The translations under genes and the position numbers were made by a program. This document shows positions 44,895 through 52,239 of a DNA stretch of 64,000 nucleotides, piece after piece. Within the stretch, counting starts at the first letter, position 1, and every line of letters begins with the position of its first letter. Below the pieces are notes generated by a model. It did not search any database. It was not told where the DNA came from and saw only the letters and a program-made list of their open reading frames with translations. The stretch comes from Alloactinosynnema sp. L-07 (GTDB lineage: Bacteria; Actinomycetota; Actinomycetes; Mycobacteriales; Pseudonocardiaceae): NCBI RefSeq assembly GCF_900070365.1, contig NZ_LN850107.1:3286001-3350000 (forward strand). The letters run 5' to 3'.

Positions 44895-45559
44895 TCGCGG
44901 AACTGGCGGCCACCGAGTTCCTCGACCACGAGTCCGACGAGGTGCGGGCCCTGGTCGACAAGGTGTCCGATCCGTCGATGTCGACCGTCGCGCGGGCGGT
45001 CGCGCTCTACTACGCCGTCCGCGACCGGGTGCGCTACGAGGTCTACGGCGCCGACCTGTCCAGGACCGGGCTGCGCGCGAGCGCGGTGCTGCGCACGGGA
45101 TCGGGCATGTGCCTGCACAAGTCGGTGGTGTACGCGGCGGCGCTGCGCGCGGTCGGTGTGCCGAGCAGGCTGCTGCTCACCGACGTGCGCAACCACCTTG
45201 CCTCCGACCGACTCCGCGAGCTCGTCGGCGGCGACATGTTCACCTATCACTGCCTTGTCTCGCTGAATCTGGACGGCCGCTGGCTCAAGGCGACCCCGGT
45301 GTTCAACAAGACGCTCTGTCGGCTCTACCGCATGGCGCCGCTGGAGTTCGACGGCACCGCGGACAGCGTCTACCACCCGTTCGACACCCAGGGCCGACAG
45401 CACATGGAGTTCGTCCGCGTCCACGGCGAGTTCGCTGACCTGCCCTACGAAAGCGTCATCGCCGGTCTGCGCGCCGCGCACCCGAAGCTGTTCGACGAGC
45501 CGGACCGGTTCACCGCCGGGTCGCTCGTCGCGGACACCTACTCGGCCACCACCCACTGA
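44891..45559 (+). CDS. Transglutaminase-like protein
   Basis: A 222-residue transglutaminase-like fold. The nucleophile region [20 protein letters not shown] (Cys) and the His in [18 protein letters not shown] are present. The third-residue Asp usually after the Trp strand is not obvious ([10 protein letters not shown]). Relatives in antibiotic pathways (AdmF of andrimid) form amide bonds from carrier-bound acyl groups, so amide formation or offloading from the cluster carrier protein is a reasonable inference. A protease-like role cannot be excluded. GTG start overlapping the previous TGA. Confidence 0.8.
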   Translation: MIAELAATEFLDHESDEVRALVDKVSDPSMSTVARAVALYYAVRDRVRYEVYGADLSRTGLRASAVLRTGSGMCLHKSVVYAAALRAVGVPSRLLLTDVRNHLASDRLRELVGGDMFTYHCLVSLNLDGRWLKATPVFNKTLCRLYRMAPLEFDGTADSVYHPFDTQGRQHMEFVRVHGEFADLPYESVIAGLRAAHPKLFDEPDRFTAGSLVADTYSATTH

Positions 45560-45578
45560 CCCACGATTGGGGAACACC

Positions 45579-46943
45579 GTGTACGAACAGATCAAGTACC
45601 AGCTCGGCGAGGACCAGATCCCGCGCACCTGGTACAACATCGCCGCCGACCTGCCCGGCCTGGAACCGCTGCTGCACCCGGGAACCGGCGCGCCGATCAC
45701 CGTCGAGGACCTGCTGCCGATCATGCCGGAGGCGCTGGCGGTCCAGGAGCTGTCGCGGGAGCGGGAGATCGAGATCCCGGAGCCGGTCCGCCAGATCTAC
45801 GGCCAGTACCGCCCGGCCCCGCTGTTCCGGGCCCGCAGGCTGGAGCGCGCGCTGGGCACCCCGGCGCGGATCTACTACAAGTACGAGGGTGTCAGCCCGG
45901 CGGGCAGCCACAAGCCGAACACGGCTATCGCGCAGGCGTATTACAACAAGGAAGCCGGGATCACCAGGCTGGCCACCGAGACCGGCGCGGGCCAGTGGGG
46001 CTCGTCGCTGGCGCTGGCGGGCGCGCTGTTCGACATCGAAGTCCAGGTGTTCATGGTCAAGGTGAGCTACGGCCAGAAGCCGTACCGGCGGCTGCTGATG
46101 GAGACCTACGGCGCGCGCTGCACGCCCAGTCCCAGCCAGGAGACCGAGGTCGGCCGCAACATCCTCGCCGCCGACCCCGACTGCCCCGGCAGCCTCGGCA
46201 TCGCCACCTCCGAGGCGCTGGAACTCGTGGTCAACGACCCGACGACCAACTACGCGGGCGGCAGCGTGCTCAACCACGTGCTGCTCCACCAGAGCGTGAT
46301 CGGCCAGGAGGCGATCGCCCAGTTCGCGCTCGCCGAGGACTACCCGGACATCGTGATCGGCTGCACCGGCGGCGGCAGCAACTTCGGCGGCCTGGCCTTC
46401 CCGTTCCTCGGCGAGAAGCTGCGCGGCGGCCGGGACGTGCGGGTCATCGCCGCCGAGCCCGCCGCCTGCCCCACGATCACCCAGGGCAAGCTGGCCTACG
46501 ACTTCGGCGACACCGCCGGGCTCACCCCGCTGCTGAAGATGCACACCCTCGGCCACGGCTTCATCCCGCCGCCGGTGCACGCGGGCGGGCTGCGCTACCA
46601 CGGCATGTCGCCGCTGGTCAGCGCCGTCGTCGACCGCGGCCTGGTCGAGGCGCGGGCCGAGGCGCAGACGCGCTGCTTCGAGGCGGGCCTGACCTTCGCC
46701 CGGTCCGAGGGCATCGTGCCCGCGCCGGAGTCGACCCACGCCATCTCGGTGGCCATCAGCGAGGCGATGCGCTGCCGCGACGAGGGCAAGGCCGAGACGA
46801 TCGTGTTCGGCCTGTCCGGGCACGGGCATTTCGACCTCGGCTCCTACGGGGCGTACCTCGCGGGCGAGCTGCGCGACGAGGACTACGACCCGGCGATGGC
46901 CGACAAGGCCCTCGCCGAGCTGCCGACCGTCCCCGATGCCTGA
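45579..46943 (+). CDS. TrpB2-type tryptophan synthase beta homologue
   Basis: A 454-residue PLP enzyme of the TrpB-like (TrpB2) class. The PLP Lys is in [18 protein letters not shown] and the phosphate-binding loop is [16 protein letters not shown]. TrpB couples indole with serine. TrpB2 forms are longer at the N-terminus and often do not pair with TrpA. The GTG at 45579 has GGGGA 5 bases upstream and is preferred to a TTG at 45567. It would attach a serine-derived side chain to the indole-like product (inference). Confidence 0.88.
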   Translation: MYEQIKYQLGEDQIPRTWYNIAADLPGLEPLLHPGTGAPITVEDLLPIMPEALAVQELSREREIEIPEPVRQIYGQYRPAPLFRARRLERALGTPARIYYKYEGVSPAGSHKPNTAIAQAYYNKEAGITRLATETGAGQWGSSLALAGALFDIEVQVFMVKVSYGQKPYRRLLMETYGARCTPSPSQETEVGRNILAADPDCPGSLGIATSEALELVVNDPTTNYAGGSVLNHVLLHQSVIGQEAIAQFALAEDYPDIVIGCTGGGSNFGGLAFPFLGEKLRGGRDVRVIAAEPAACPTITQGKLAYDFGDTAGLTPLLKMHTLGHGFIPPPVHAGGLRYHGMSPLVSAVVDRGLVEARAEAQTRCFEAGLTFARSEGIVPAPESTHAISVAISEAMRCRDEGKAETIVFGLSGHGHFDLGSYGAYLAGELRDEDYDPAMADKALAELPTVPDA

Positions 46944-46961
46944 CCGAACGGCGGGTCTCCG

Positions 46962-47702
46962 GTGCTGGTGAAGATCTGCGGCGCCGCCGGCGTCGCCGAC
47001 ATCGAGGTGCTCGCCGCGGCGGGCGTCGACTTCATCGGCCTGTGGCACGGGGTGCGCGGCGGCCACGCCGAGCTGAGCGCGGACGCGCTCGGCTCGCTGG
47101 CCGCCGCGGCCACCCTCGCCGGACCGGCGCCCGTGCTGGTCACCCTGGACTCCGGGGTGGCCGCGGTGCGGGCGGCGGTCGAGCGGTCCGGGGTGGGCTG
47201 GGTGCAGCTGCACGGGTACCAGCCGCCCGCGATGGTGCGGGCCATGGCCGCCGAGGTCGACGTGATCAAGGTGCTGCACGTGCGCGGCGGCGAGTGCGTC
47301 GAGCGCGGACTGATCCGGGCCTACGAACGGGCGGGCGTGCGGATGTTCCTGGTCGACACCCTCGCCGCGGACGGGCGGATCGGCAGCACCGCGGTGCGGG
47401 TCGACCCGTCCGCCGTCGCCGAGGTCCTGGCGGCCACCACGGTGCCGGTCATGCTCGCGGGCGGGCTCACCGCCGACAACGCCGACCAGTTCCGGTCGCT
47501 GCTGACCCATCCGCGGCTGGCCGGGATCGACGTGGACACCGGGGCCCGCGACGACACGGGCCGGATCGACCCGGCCAAGGTGGCCGCGATCAAGCGCGGC
47601 TGGACAGCTCAGGAGTTTTCAAAGATCGGGTCGAACCCAAGCGTTGATCGGAACACGCGCTCTGGCGACGCCGAGGTTGTCACGGATGAGGAGGTGCCAT
47701 GA
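46962..47702 (+). CDS. TrpF-like phosphoribosylanthranilate isomerase homologue
   Basis: A 246-residue (beta/alpha)8 protein. TrpF carries out the Amadori rearrangement of phosphoribosylanthranilate. The general-base Cys is kept in LVKICGAAGV, the acid Asp in MFLVDTLAADG, and VQLHGYQP and VMLAGGLTADNADQF match. The GFVF..SPR segment is replaced by GLWHGVRGGHAEL, and VDxSSGVE by IDVDTGARDD, so the substrate pocket differs. About 33 extra residues follow the barrel. It overlaps the TrpC-like ATG (ATGA). Confidence 0.84.
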   Translation: MLVKICGAAGVADIEVLAAAGVDFIGLWHGVRGGHAELSADALGSLAAAATLAGPAPVLVTLDSGVAAVRAAVERSGVGWVQLHGYQPPAMVRAMAAEVDVIKVLHVRGGECVERGLIRAYERAGVRMFLVDTLAADGRIGSTAVRVDPSAVAEVLAATTVPVMLAGGLTADNADQFRSLLTHPRLAGIDVDTGARDDTGRIDPAKVAAIKRGWTAQEFSKIGSNPSVDRNTRSGDAEVVTDEEVP

Positions 47703-48394
47703 CCCGGTTCACCGAGGCGCTGGCGGCGGGCAGTCCGCCGGTGATCGCCGAGATCAAGCCCCGCACCGCCGACGGGGAGGACCTCCTGCGCGGCCGCACC
47801 CCCACCGCGATCGCCGCGGCCTACGCCGACGCGGGCGCGGCCTGCCTGTCGGTGGTGACCGGCCGCTGGTTCGGCGGCACCGTCGACCTGCTGCGCGAGG
47901 TCACCGCCGCGAGCCCGCTTCCGGTGCTGCAGAAGGATTTCATCACCCGAGACGCCCACATCGAGACCGCGGCGGACTGCGGGGCCGCCGCGGTCCTGCT
48001 GACGGTGAAGCTGCTGACGGCCACCTCGATGCGACGGCTGGTGGACGCGGCCATCGGGCACGGGATCACGCCGTTCGTGGAGGTGACAGACGAGGCCGAG
48101 ATCGCCATCGTGCCCCGAGCCGCCGAGTGCGTGATCGCGGTGAACAACAAGGACATCAGCACCCGCGAACGCACCCCCGCCGACCTCCGCCGCGGCGCGG
48201 ACCTACTGGCGACGGTCCAGGCGACCGGGACGCCGTACCCGGTCAGCGCCAGCGGGATCGAGCACCCCGCACAGGCGGCCTCGCTGCTCGCGGCGGGCTA
48301 CCGGGGCCTGCTGGTCGGCACCGGCCTGCTGCGCGCGACCGACCCAGCCGAGTGGTTCGGCACCCTCGCCACGCATCTGAACGAGGCCGGGTAA
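47699..48394 (+). CDS. TrpC-like indole-3-glycerol-phosphate synthase homologue
   Basis: A 231-residue barrel. TrpC closes the indole ring with loss of the carboxylate. Catalytic residues kept by eye: Glu/Lys in VIAEIKPR, Lys in VLQKDFITRD, Glu in PFVEVTDEAE, and Asn in AVNNKDIST. Changed: SESGI is SASGI (a catalytic Glu becomes Ala), and the phosphate-side SPS motif after AEIKR is missing (KPRTADGED). It is somewhat shorter than typical TrpC at the N-terminus. A modified decarboxylative cyclisation is inferred. TAATG overlap with the UbiD gene. Confidence 0.84.
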   Translation: MTRFTEALAAGSPPVIAEIKPRTADGEDLLRGRTPTAIAAAYADAGAACLSVVTGRWFGGTVDLLREVTAASPLPVLQKDFITRDAHIETAADCGAAAVLLTVKLLTATSMRRLVDAAIGHGITPFVEVTDEAEIAIVPRAAECVIAVNNKDISTRERTPADLRRGADLLATVQATGTPYPVSASGIEHPAQAASLLAAGYRGLLVGTGLLRATDPAEWFGTLATHLNEAG

Positions 48395-49881
48395 TGACCG
48401 ACATCCTCCGTGAGCCAGGCCAGAAGACCGACCCGCGCCCCCTCGACCAACCCATCCCCGGCGTCGCGGTGCCTGCGGCGGATTCGGCGCGAACGGACGC
48501 CGCGCCGTCCCCGCGCAACACCGTGGATCCGGTGCGACTGGGCGCCGCGCTGTCGCTGCGCGATGCGGTGGATCCGGTGGCGATGGATGTCGTGTTGCCC
48601 GCCGACGAGATCGCGCGGCACTTCGCCGAGCACTTCGCCGGGATTCCGGCCACGCCGCTCACCAGGGACGAACCGGCGGTGACCTATCAGGTTCCCGGCT
48701 CGGCCATGCCGGTGCTGCTGGGCGCGTACGGCGCGGAGCGGCGGGTGCGCGACTGGTTGCCCGGTCTTCCCGACCGCACCGACCGCGCCGCCGCACACCG
48801 ACTCGCCGCGGCGGCTATCGCGCCGGTGACCGTCGCCGATCCGGTGTGCGCGCAGGTCGTTTCCATGCCGGGCGACCTCACCGCGCTTCCCGCTCTCACC
48901 GCCACGCCGCGCGACGCGGGGCCCTACTTGACGACGGGCATCGTGATGGCGGGGGATGTCGCGATGTCGGTGCACCGGATGCTCGTGCTCGACGCCACCC
49001 GGTTGGCGATCTGGATGGTTCCCGGGCGCGCGCTGCGGCGGCTGCACGAGTCCACTGGCAGGCTGGCCGTGTCGGTGAACATCGGCGCCCCGCCCGCCGC
49101 GATGGTCGCCTCGGCTCTCGGCACGGCGTTCCTGCCCGCCGGGGTCGACAAGCTCTCGATGGCCGGTGCGCTCGCGGGCGCGCCGGCGCGGATCGCCACT
49201 GGCGTCAGTCAGGCCGTTCCCGTGCTGGCCGACTCGGAGATCGTGATCGAGGGATACCTGGACGACACCGTCGCCGACGAGACCCTCGACGGACCGCCCG
49301 GCGTGTCCTTGCCCGAGTTCCTCGGCTACGACGGTGAAGCGCGGACCGGCCTTCCGGTCATCACCGTGACCGCCGTGACCACCCGACGGGACCCCCTCTT
49401 CCACGCGGTGATCGGCCCCGGCCGGGAGCAGTCGGTGATCCTCGGCCTGGCGGGGGCGGTGTCGGTCGCGCTGTCAGACACCGGGCCGCACGGTCACCTC
49501 CTGCACGACCTGCACTTCAGCGCGGCGGGCGGCGGCATGCTGCTGCTGGTCGCCGCGGTGCGCAAGACCAGCGCCGACGACGATGGCGCGCTGGCCGACC
49601 TCGCCGAGCGGATCCTCCGGCAGCACTTCTTCGTCAAGCTGGTCGTGTTCACCGACCCCGACGTCGACATCCGCGCCCCCGAGGACGTGCTCTGGGCGAT
49701 GACCACCCGGACCAATCTCGGCACCGACACCGGGACCATCTCCGGGTTCGGCCCACTGCCAGTGGACCCTTCACACAGCGCGACGTGGAGGGAAGGCAGG
49801 TCCGACCGCTCGTTTGTCGACGCGACCACACCATTCTCGTTGCGGCACAACGTCTTCCGCAGCTTCGGCGGGCAACCATGA
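48394..49881 (+). CDS. UbiD-family prenylated-FMN decarboxylase
   Basis: A 495-residue enzyme of the UbiD family, which (de)carboxylates aromatic or alpha,beta-unsaturated acids with prenylated FMN. Motifs: SVHRMLVLDATRLAIWMV, LAVSVNIGAPPAAMVASAL, and PGVSLPEFLGYDG with the conserved Glu, followed by VTTRRDPLFHAVIG. The N-terminal 60 residues are Pro/Asp-rich and extra. The partner UbiX is encoded directly downstream with an ATGA overlap. It probably removes a carboxyl group from a pathway intermediate. Confidence 0.9.
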   Translation: MTDILREPGQKTDPRPLDQPIPGVAVPAADSARTDAAPSPRNTVDPVRLGAALSLRDAVDPVAMDVVLPADEIARHFAEHFAGIPATPLTRDEPAVTYQVPGSAMPVLLGAYGAERRVRDWLPGLPDRTDRAAAHRLAAAAIAPVTVADPVCAQVVSMPGDLTALPALTATPRDAGPYLTTGIVMAGDVAMSVHRMLVLDATRLAIWMVPGRALRRLHESTGRLAVSVNIGAPPAAMVASALGTAFLPAGVDKLSMAGALAGAPARIATGVSQAVPVLADSEIVIEGYLDDTVADETLDGPPGVSLPEFLGYDGEARTGLPVITVTAVTTRRDPLFHAVIGPGREQSVILGLAGAVSVALSDTGPHGHLLHDLHFSAAGGGMLLLVAAVRKTSADDDGALADLAERILRQHFFVKLVVFTDPDVDIRAPEDVLWAMTTRTNLGTDTGTISGFGPLPVDPSHSATWREGRSDRSFVDATTPFSLRHNVFRSFGGQP

Positions 49882-50453
49882 GGCTGGTCGTGGGGATCAC
49901 CGGGGCGACCGGCGCGGTCATCGGCGTGCGCATCCTCACCGCGCTGCGCGACCTCGGCGTCGAGACCCACCTGGTGCTGAGCCGGTGGGGCCGGGCGACC
50001 CTGGAGATGGAGACCGACCTGACCGCCGCCGATGTGCAGGCGCTGGCCGACCACAGCCACGGCCCGGGCGACCACTCCGCCCCGATCGCCAGCGGGTCGT
50101 TCCGCACCGACGGGATGATCATCGCCCCGTGCAGCATGAAGACACTCGCGGCGATCCGCACCGGCTACGGCGAGGGCCTCATCCCCCGCGCCGCCGATGT
50201 CACCCTCAAGGAGCGCAGGCGGTTGGTGCTCGTGCCCCGCGAGCTGCCGCTGTCGGAGATCCACCTGGAGAACATGCTCGCGCTGACCCGGATGGGCGCG
50301 GTGATGGCCGCGCCCATGCCCGCCTTCTACAACCGCCCGCAGACCATCGACGACCTAGTCACCCACATCTGCGCACGCGTGCTAGACCAGTTCGACTTGG
50401 ACCTCCCCAACGCGACCCGCTGGACCGGCCCACCGCGCCGCGCGCACGCCTGA
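49878..50453 (+). CDS. ubiX: Flavin prenyltransferase UbiX
   Basis: UbiX makes prenylated FMN, the cofactor for UbiD. The 191-residue protein has the flavodoxin-like start RLVVGITGATGAVIGVRIL, the FMN/prenyl site IIAPCSMKTLAAIRTGYGEG, and RRLVLVPRELPLSEIHLENM. The ATG at 49878 overlaps the UbiD TGA. It is the last gene of the operon and is followed by palindrome copy 3. Confidence 0.94.
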   Translation: MRLVVGITGATGAVIGVRILTALRDLGVETHLVLSRWGRATLEMETDLTAADVQALADHSHGPGDHSAPIASGSFRTDGMIIAPCSMKTLAAIRTGYGEGLIPRAADVTLKERRRLVLVPRELPLSEIHLENMLALTRMGAVMAAPMPAFYNRPQTIDDLVTHICARVLDQFDLDLPNATRWTGPPRRAHA

Positions 50454-50494
50454 CAAACGCACACACCTGCCACACGCGCACGCCAGCCCGAACG

Positions 50495-50632
50495 GCCTGT
50501 TCGGGTGGTTTGCCTTGATTTGGGGTGAATGGGCCTAAACTCGCGGTGCGGGTGAGGTTCCTTGAGCTCGCCTTTTGACCCGCACAGGCCCATTCGAGGG
50601 GCCCCAAATCAAGGCAAACCACCCGAACAGGC
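50495..50632. repeat. Palindromic intergenic element, copy 3
   Basis: A 138-bp imperfect palindrome between the convergent ubiX and MFS genes. The 31-bp arms begin GCCTGTTCGGGTGGTTTGCC and are perfectly complementary. The inner helices GAATGGGCCT/AGGCCCATTC and GTGCGGGT/ACCCGCAC are kept. Relative to copy 1, two arm positions have changed on both sides so that pairing is preserved. Same orientation as copy 2; copy 1 is inverted. Confidence 0.92.
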
Positions 50633-50669
50633 ACCCACAACGCCACCTCGCGAGACCGACGGCGCCAGG

Positions 50670-52103
50670 TCACCTCACCGCCGCCGGTTCGGACTTGGGG
50701 CTAGCGGTGCGAGCGGCCATGGTCAAAGCGATCCCGACGACGAGAACGCCGATCGGCACCAGATAAGCGAACCGCACCGCGTCGGTCAGTACCTGCGGCG
50801 GCAAGTCCGACAGATCCCGGCCCGCCGAAGCGACCTTGGCCTGAAGCAGCGCCCCGACAACAGCTGAGCCGATCGCGCTGCCGGTCAACCTGCTCAGACT
50901 CAGCAACCCTGACGCCGCGCCGGAGTATTCCGGTTCGATGTCGCGCATAGCGATCGCCCCACCAGGGGAGAAGATCACCCCCATGCCGATGCCGAGCACG
51001 ATGAGCGCGGGCAGCAGCGCCGACCAGGTGGTGTCCGTCCGCGTCGCCAGCGCCAGCATCCCGACGCCAGCCGCGGCCAGCACCAGGCCGCCGACCAGCA
51101 CCCACTTGCCGCCGAAGCGGTCGGTCAGCCGCCCGGAGATCGGCGAGAAGAAGATCGAGACGAACGGCGCCGCGGCCACCGCCAGACCCGAGGCCAGCGC
51201 GCTCATGCCCGCGCCGCTCTGCAGGTGCAGGAACACCAGCAGGAAGACGCAGCCGATCCCACAGGCGATCGTCGCCGTGACCGCCGACATCAGCACGAAG
51301 TTGCGGTCACGCACCACGGCGAAGGGCAGCAGCGGGTCACGGTGCTGCCGTCCACGCTCGACCACGACGAAACCCACCAGCGCGGCCAGTCCCGCCACCA
51401 GCAGCATCGGCGCGGTGACCGGTCCCCACACGCGACCCCAGTGGTGCGGCTCGCCTTCGAGTAGCGCATAGGTGATCAGGAACAGACCGGCGGTGACCAG
51501 GCCGATGCCGACCAGGTCCAGCTTGCGGGTGGCCGATGCCTTGACATCCGGCACCACCAGCAGTGCCAGCACGAACCCGGCCACCCCGATGGGCACGTTG
51601 ACGAAGAACACCCACCGCCAGTCGAACACCGACACCAGCAGTCCACCGACGGTCGGCGCCGCCGCGACCGAGACCCCCGCGAACGACCCCCACACGCCGA
51701 TCGCCGCGCCCCGCCGGTCAGCGGGGAAGATCTTGGTGATGATCGACAGCGTCTGCGGCGACATCAGCGCGCCCCCGACCGCCTGTGCCACCCGCGCCGC
51801 GATGAGCTGGCCAGGACTCATCGCCAGTCCACACAGGACAGATGCGGCGGTGAAAACGCCCAGCCCGATCAGGTACATGCGCTTCGGCGAGAACAAGTCG
51901 CCGAACCGGGCACCGACCATGGTCAGCGCGGTGAGCACCAGGATGTAGACGTTGACCACCCAGAGCAGCTGTTCGAGGGTGGCGCCGAGGTCGTCCCCGA
52001 TCGCCGGGAGGGCGACGTTGACCACGGTGGAGTTGAGCAGGCCGAGGGACTGTCCGACACAGAGCGCGAACAGCACGGTCCAGGGATTGCGGGTCGTCGT
52101 CAT
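50670..52103 (-). CDS. MFS transporter, DHA2 (EmrB/QacA) type
   Basis: A 477-residue integral membrane protein with about 14 helices. Motif A-like GARFGDLFSPKRMYLIG and the motif C region (WRWVFFVNVPIGVAGFVLAL) fit the DHA2 drug:H+ antiporters. It follows the NRPS on the same strand through two micro-ORFs with ATGA overlaps and is the likely exporter or self-resistance pump for the cluster product. The ATG at 52103 has GGAGGA upstream. Confidence 0.93.
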   Translation of the reverse strand: MTTTRNPWTVLFALCVGQSLGLLNSTVVNVALPAIGDDLGATLEQLLWVVNVYILVLTALTMVGARFGDLFSPKRMYLIGLGVFTAASVLCGLAMSPGQLIAARVAQAVGGALMSPQTLSIITKIFPADRRGAAIGVWGSFAGVSVAAAPTVGGLLVSVFDWRWVFFVNVPIGVAGFVLALLVVPDVKASATRKLDLVGIGLVTAGLFLITYALLEGEPHHWGRVWGPVTAPMLLVAGLAALVGFVVVERGRQHRDPLLPFAVVRDRNFVLMSAVTATIACGIGCVFLLVFLHLQSGAGMSALASGLAVAAAPFVSIFFSPISGRLTDRFGGKWVLVGGLVLAAAGVGMLALATRTDTTWSALLPALIVLGIGMGVIFSPGGAIAMRDIEPEYSGAASGLLSLSRLTGSAIGSAVVGALLQAKVASAGRDLSDLPPQVLTDAVRFAYLVPIGVLVVGIALTMAARTASPKSEPAAVR

Positions 52104-52183
52104 CGCCGTCCTCCATCAGCGGCCACGCCGAGCAAGCGCCATGACGCCTCGCCCGACCCCGGCCTGCGGTCACAGATCCTCAT
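52100..52183 (-). CDS. Micro-ORF 2 between NRPS and MFS gene (27 residues)
   Basis: ATG (52183) to TGA (52100-52102), with the TGA overlapping the MFS ATG as ATGA. It has its own GGAGGA ribosome site within the repeated segment. Predicted ends are [12 protein letters not shown] and LLGVAADGGRR. It may be only a coupling leader that re-initiates ribosomes onto the MFS gene, with no peptide function. Confidence 0.4.
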   Translation of the reverse strand: MRICDRRPGSGEASWRLLGVAADGGRR

Positions 52184-52200
52184 CGCCGTCCTCCATCAGC
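52100..52200 (-). repeat. 21-bp direct repeat containing ribosome site and start
   Basis: A 21-base segment that includes GGAGGACGGCGATGA on the minus strand occurs at 52100-52120 (the MFS ribosome site and start) and again at 52180-52200. Weaker similarity extends upstream of each copy, so an ~80-bp segment was probably duplicated. Confidence 0.8.
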
Positions 52201-52239
52201 CGCCATACCGGACAAGCACCTGGCTTCGCGGGTCGTCAT
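52180..52239 (-). CDS. Micro-ORF 1 after the NRPS gene (19 residues)
   Basis: ATG (52239) overlaps the NRPS TGA as ATGA, and its own TGA overlaps the ATG of micro-ORF 2. It begins MTTREARC and ends MAADGGRR; the start resembles the MFS N-terminus (MTTTRNP). Probably a by-product of the duplication that keeps the NRPS-to-MFS translational chain unbroken. Confidence 0.4.
   Translation of the reverse strand: MTTREARCLSGMAADGGRR

Noticed and set aside
41530..48394. Housekeeping tryptophan biosynthesis operon
   Set aside because: There is no trpE or trpG, the beta subunit is TrpB2-type, and TrpD/TrpC lack expected residues. The genes also overlap NRPS-type and UbiD genes, so a specialised pathway fits better.
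50327..50673. Small open frames running through palindrome copy 3
   Set aside because: Their similarity to frames in copies 1 and 2 comes from the repeated DNA itself. They lack ribosome sites and conserved ends.
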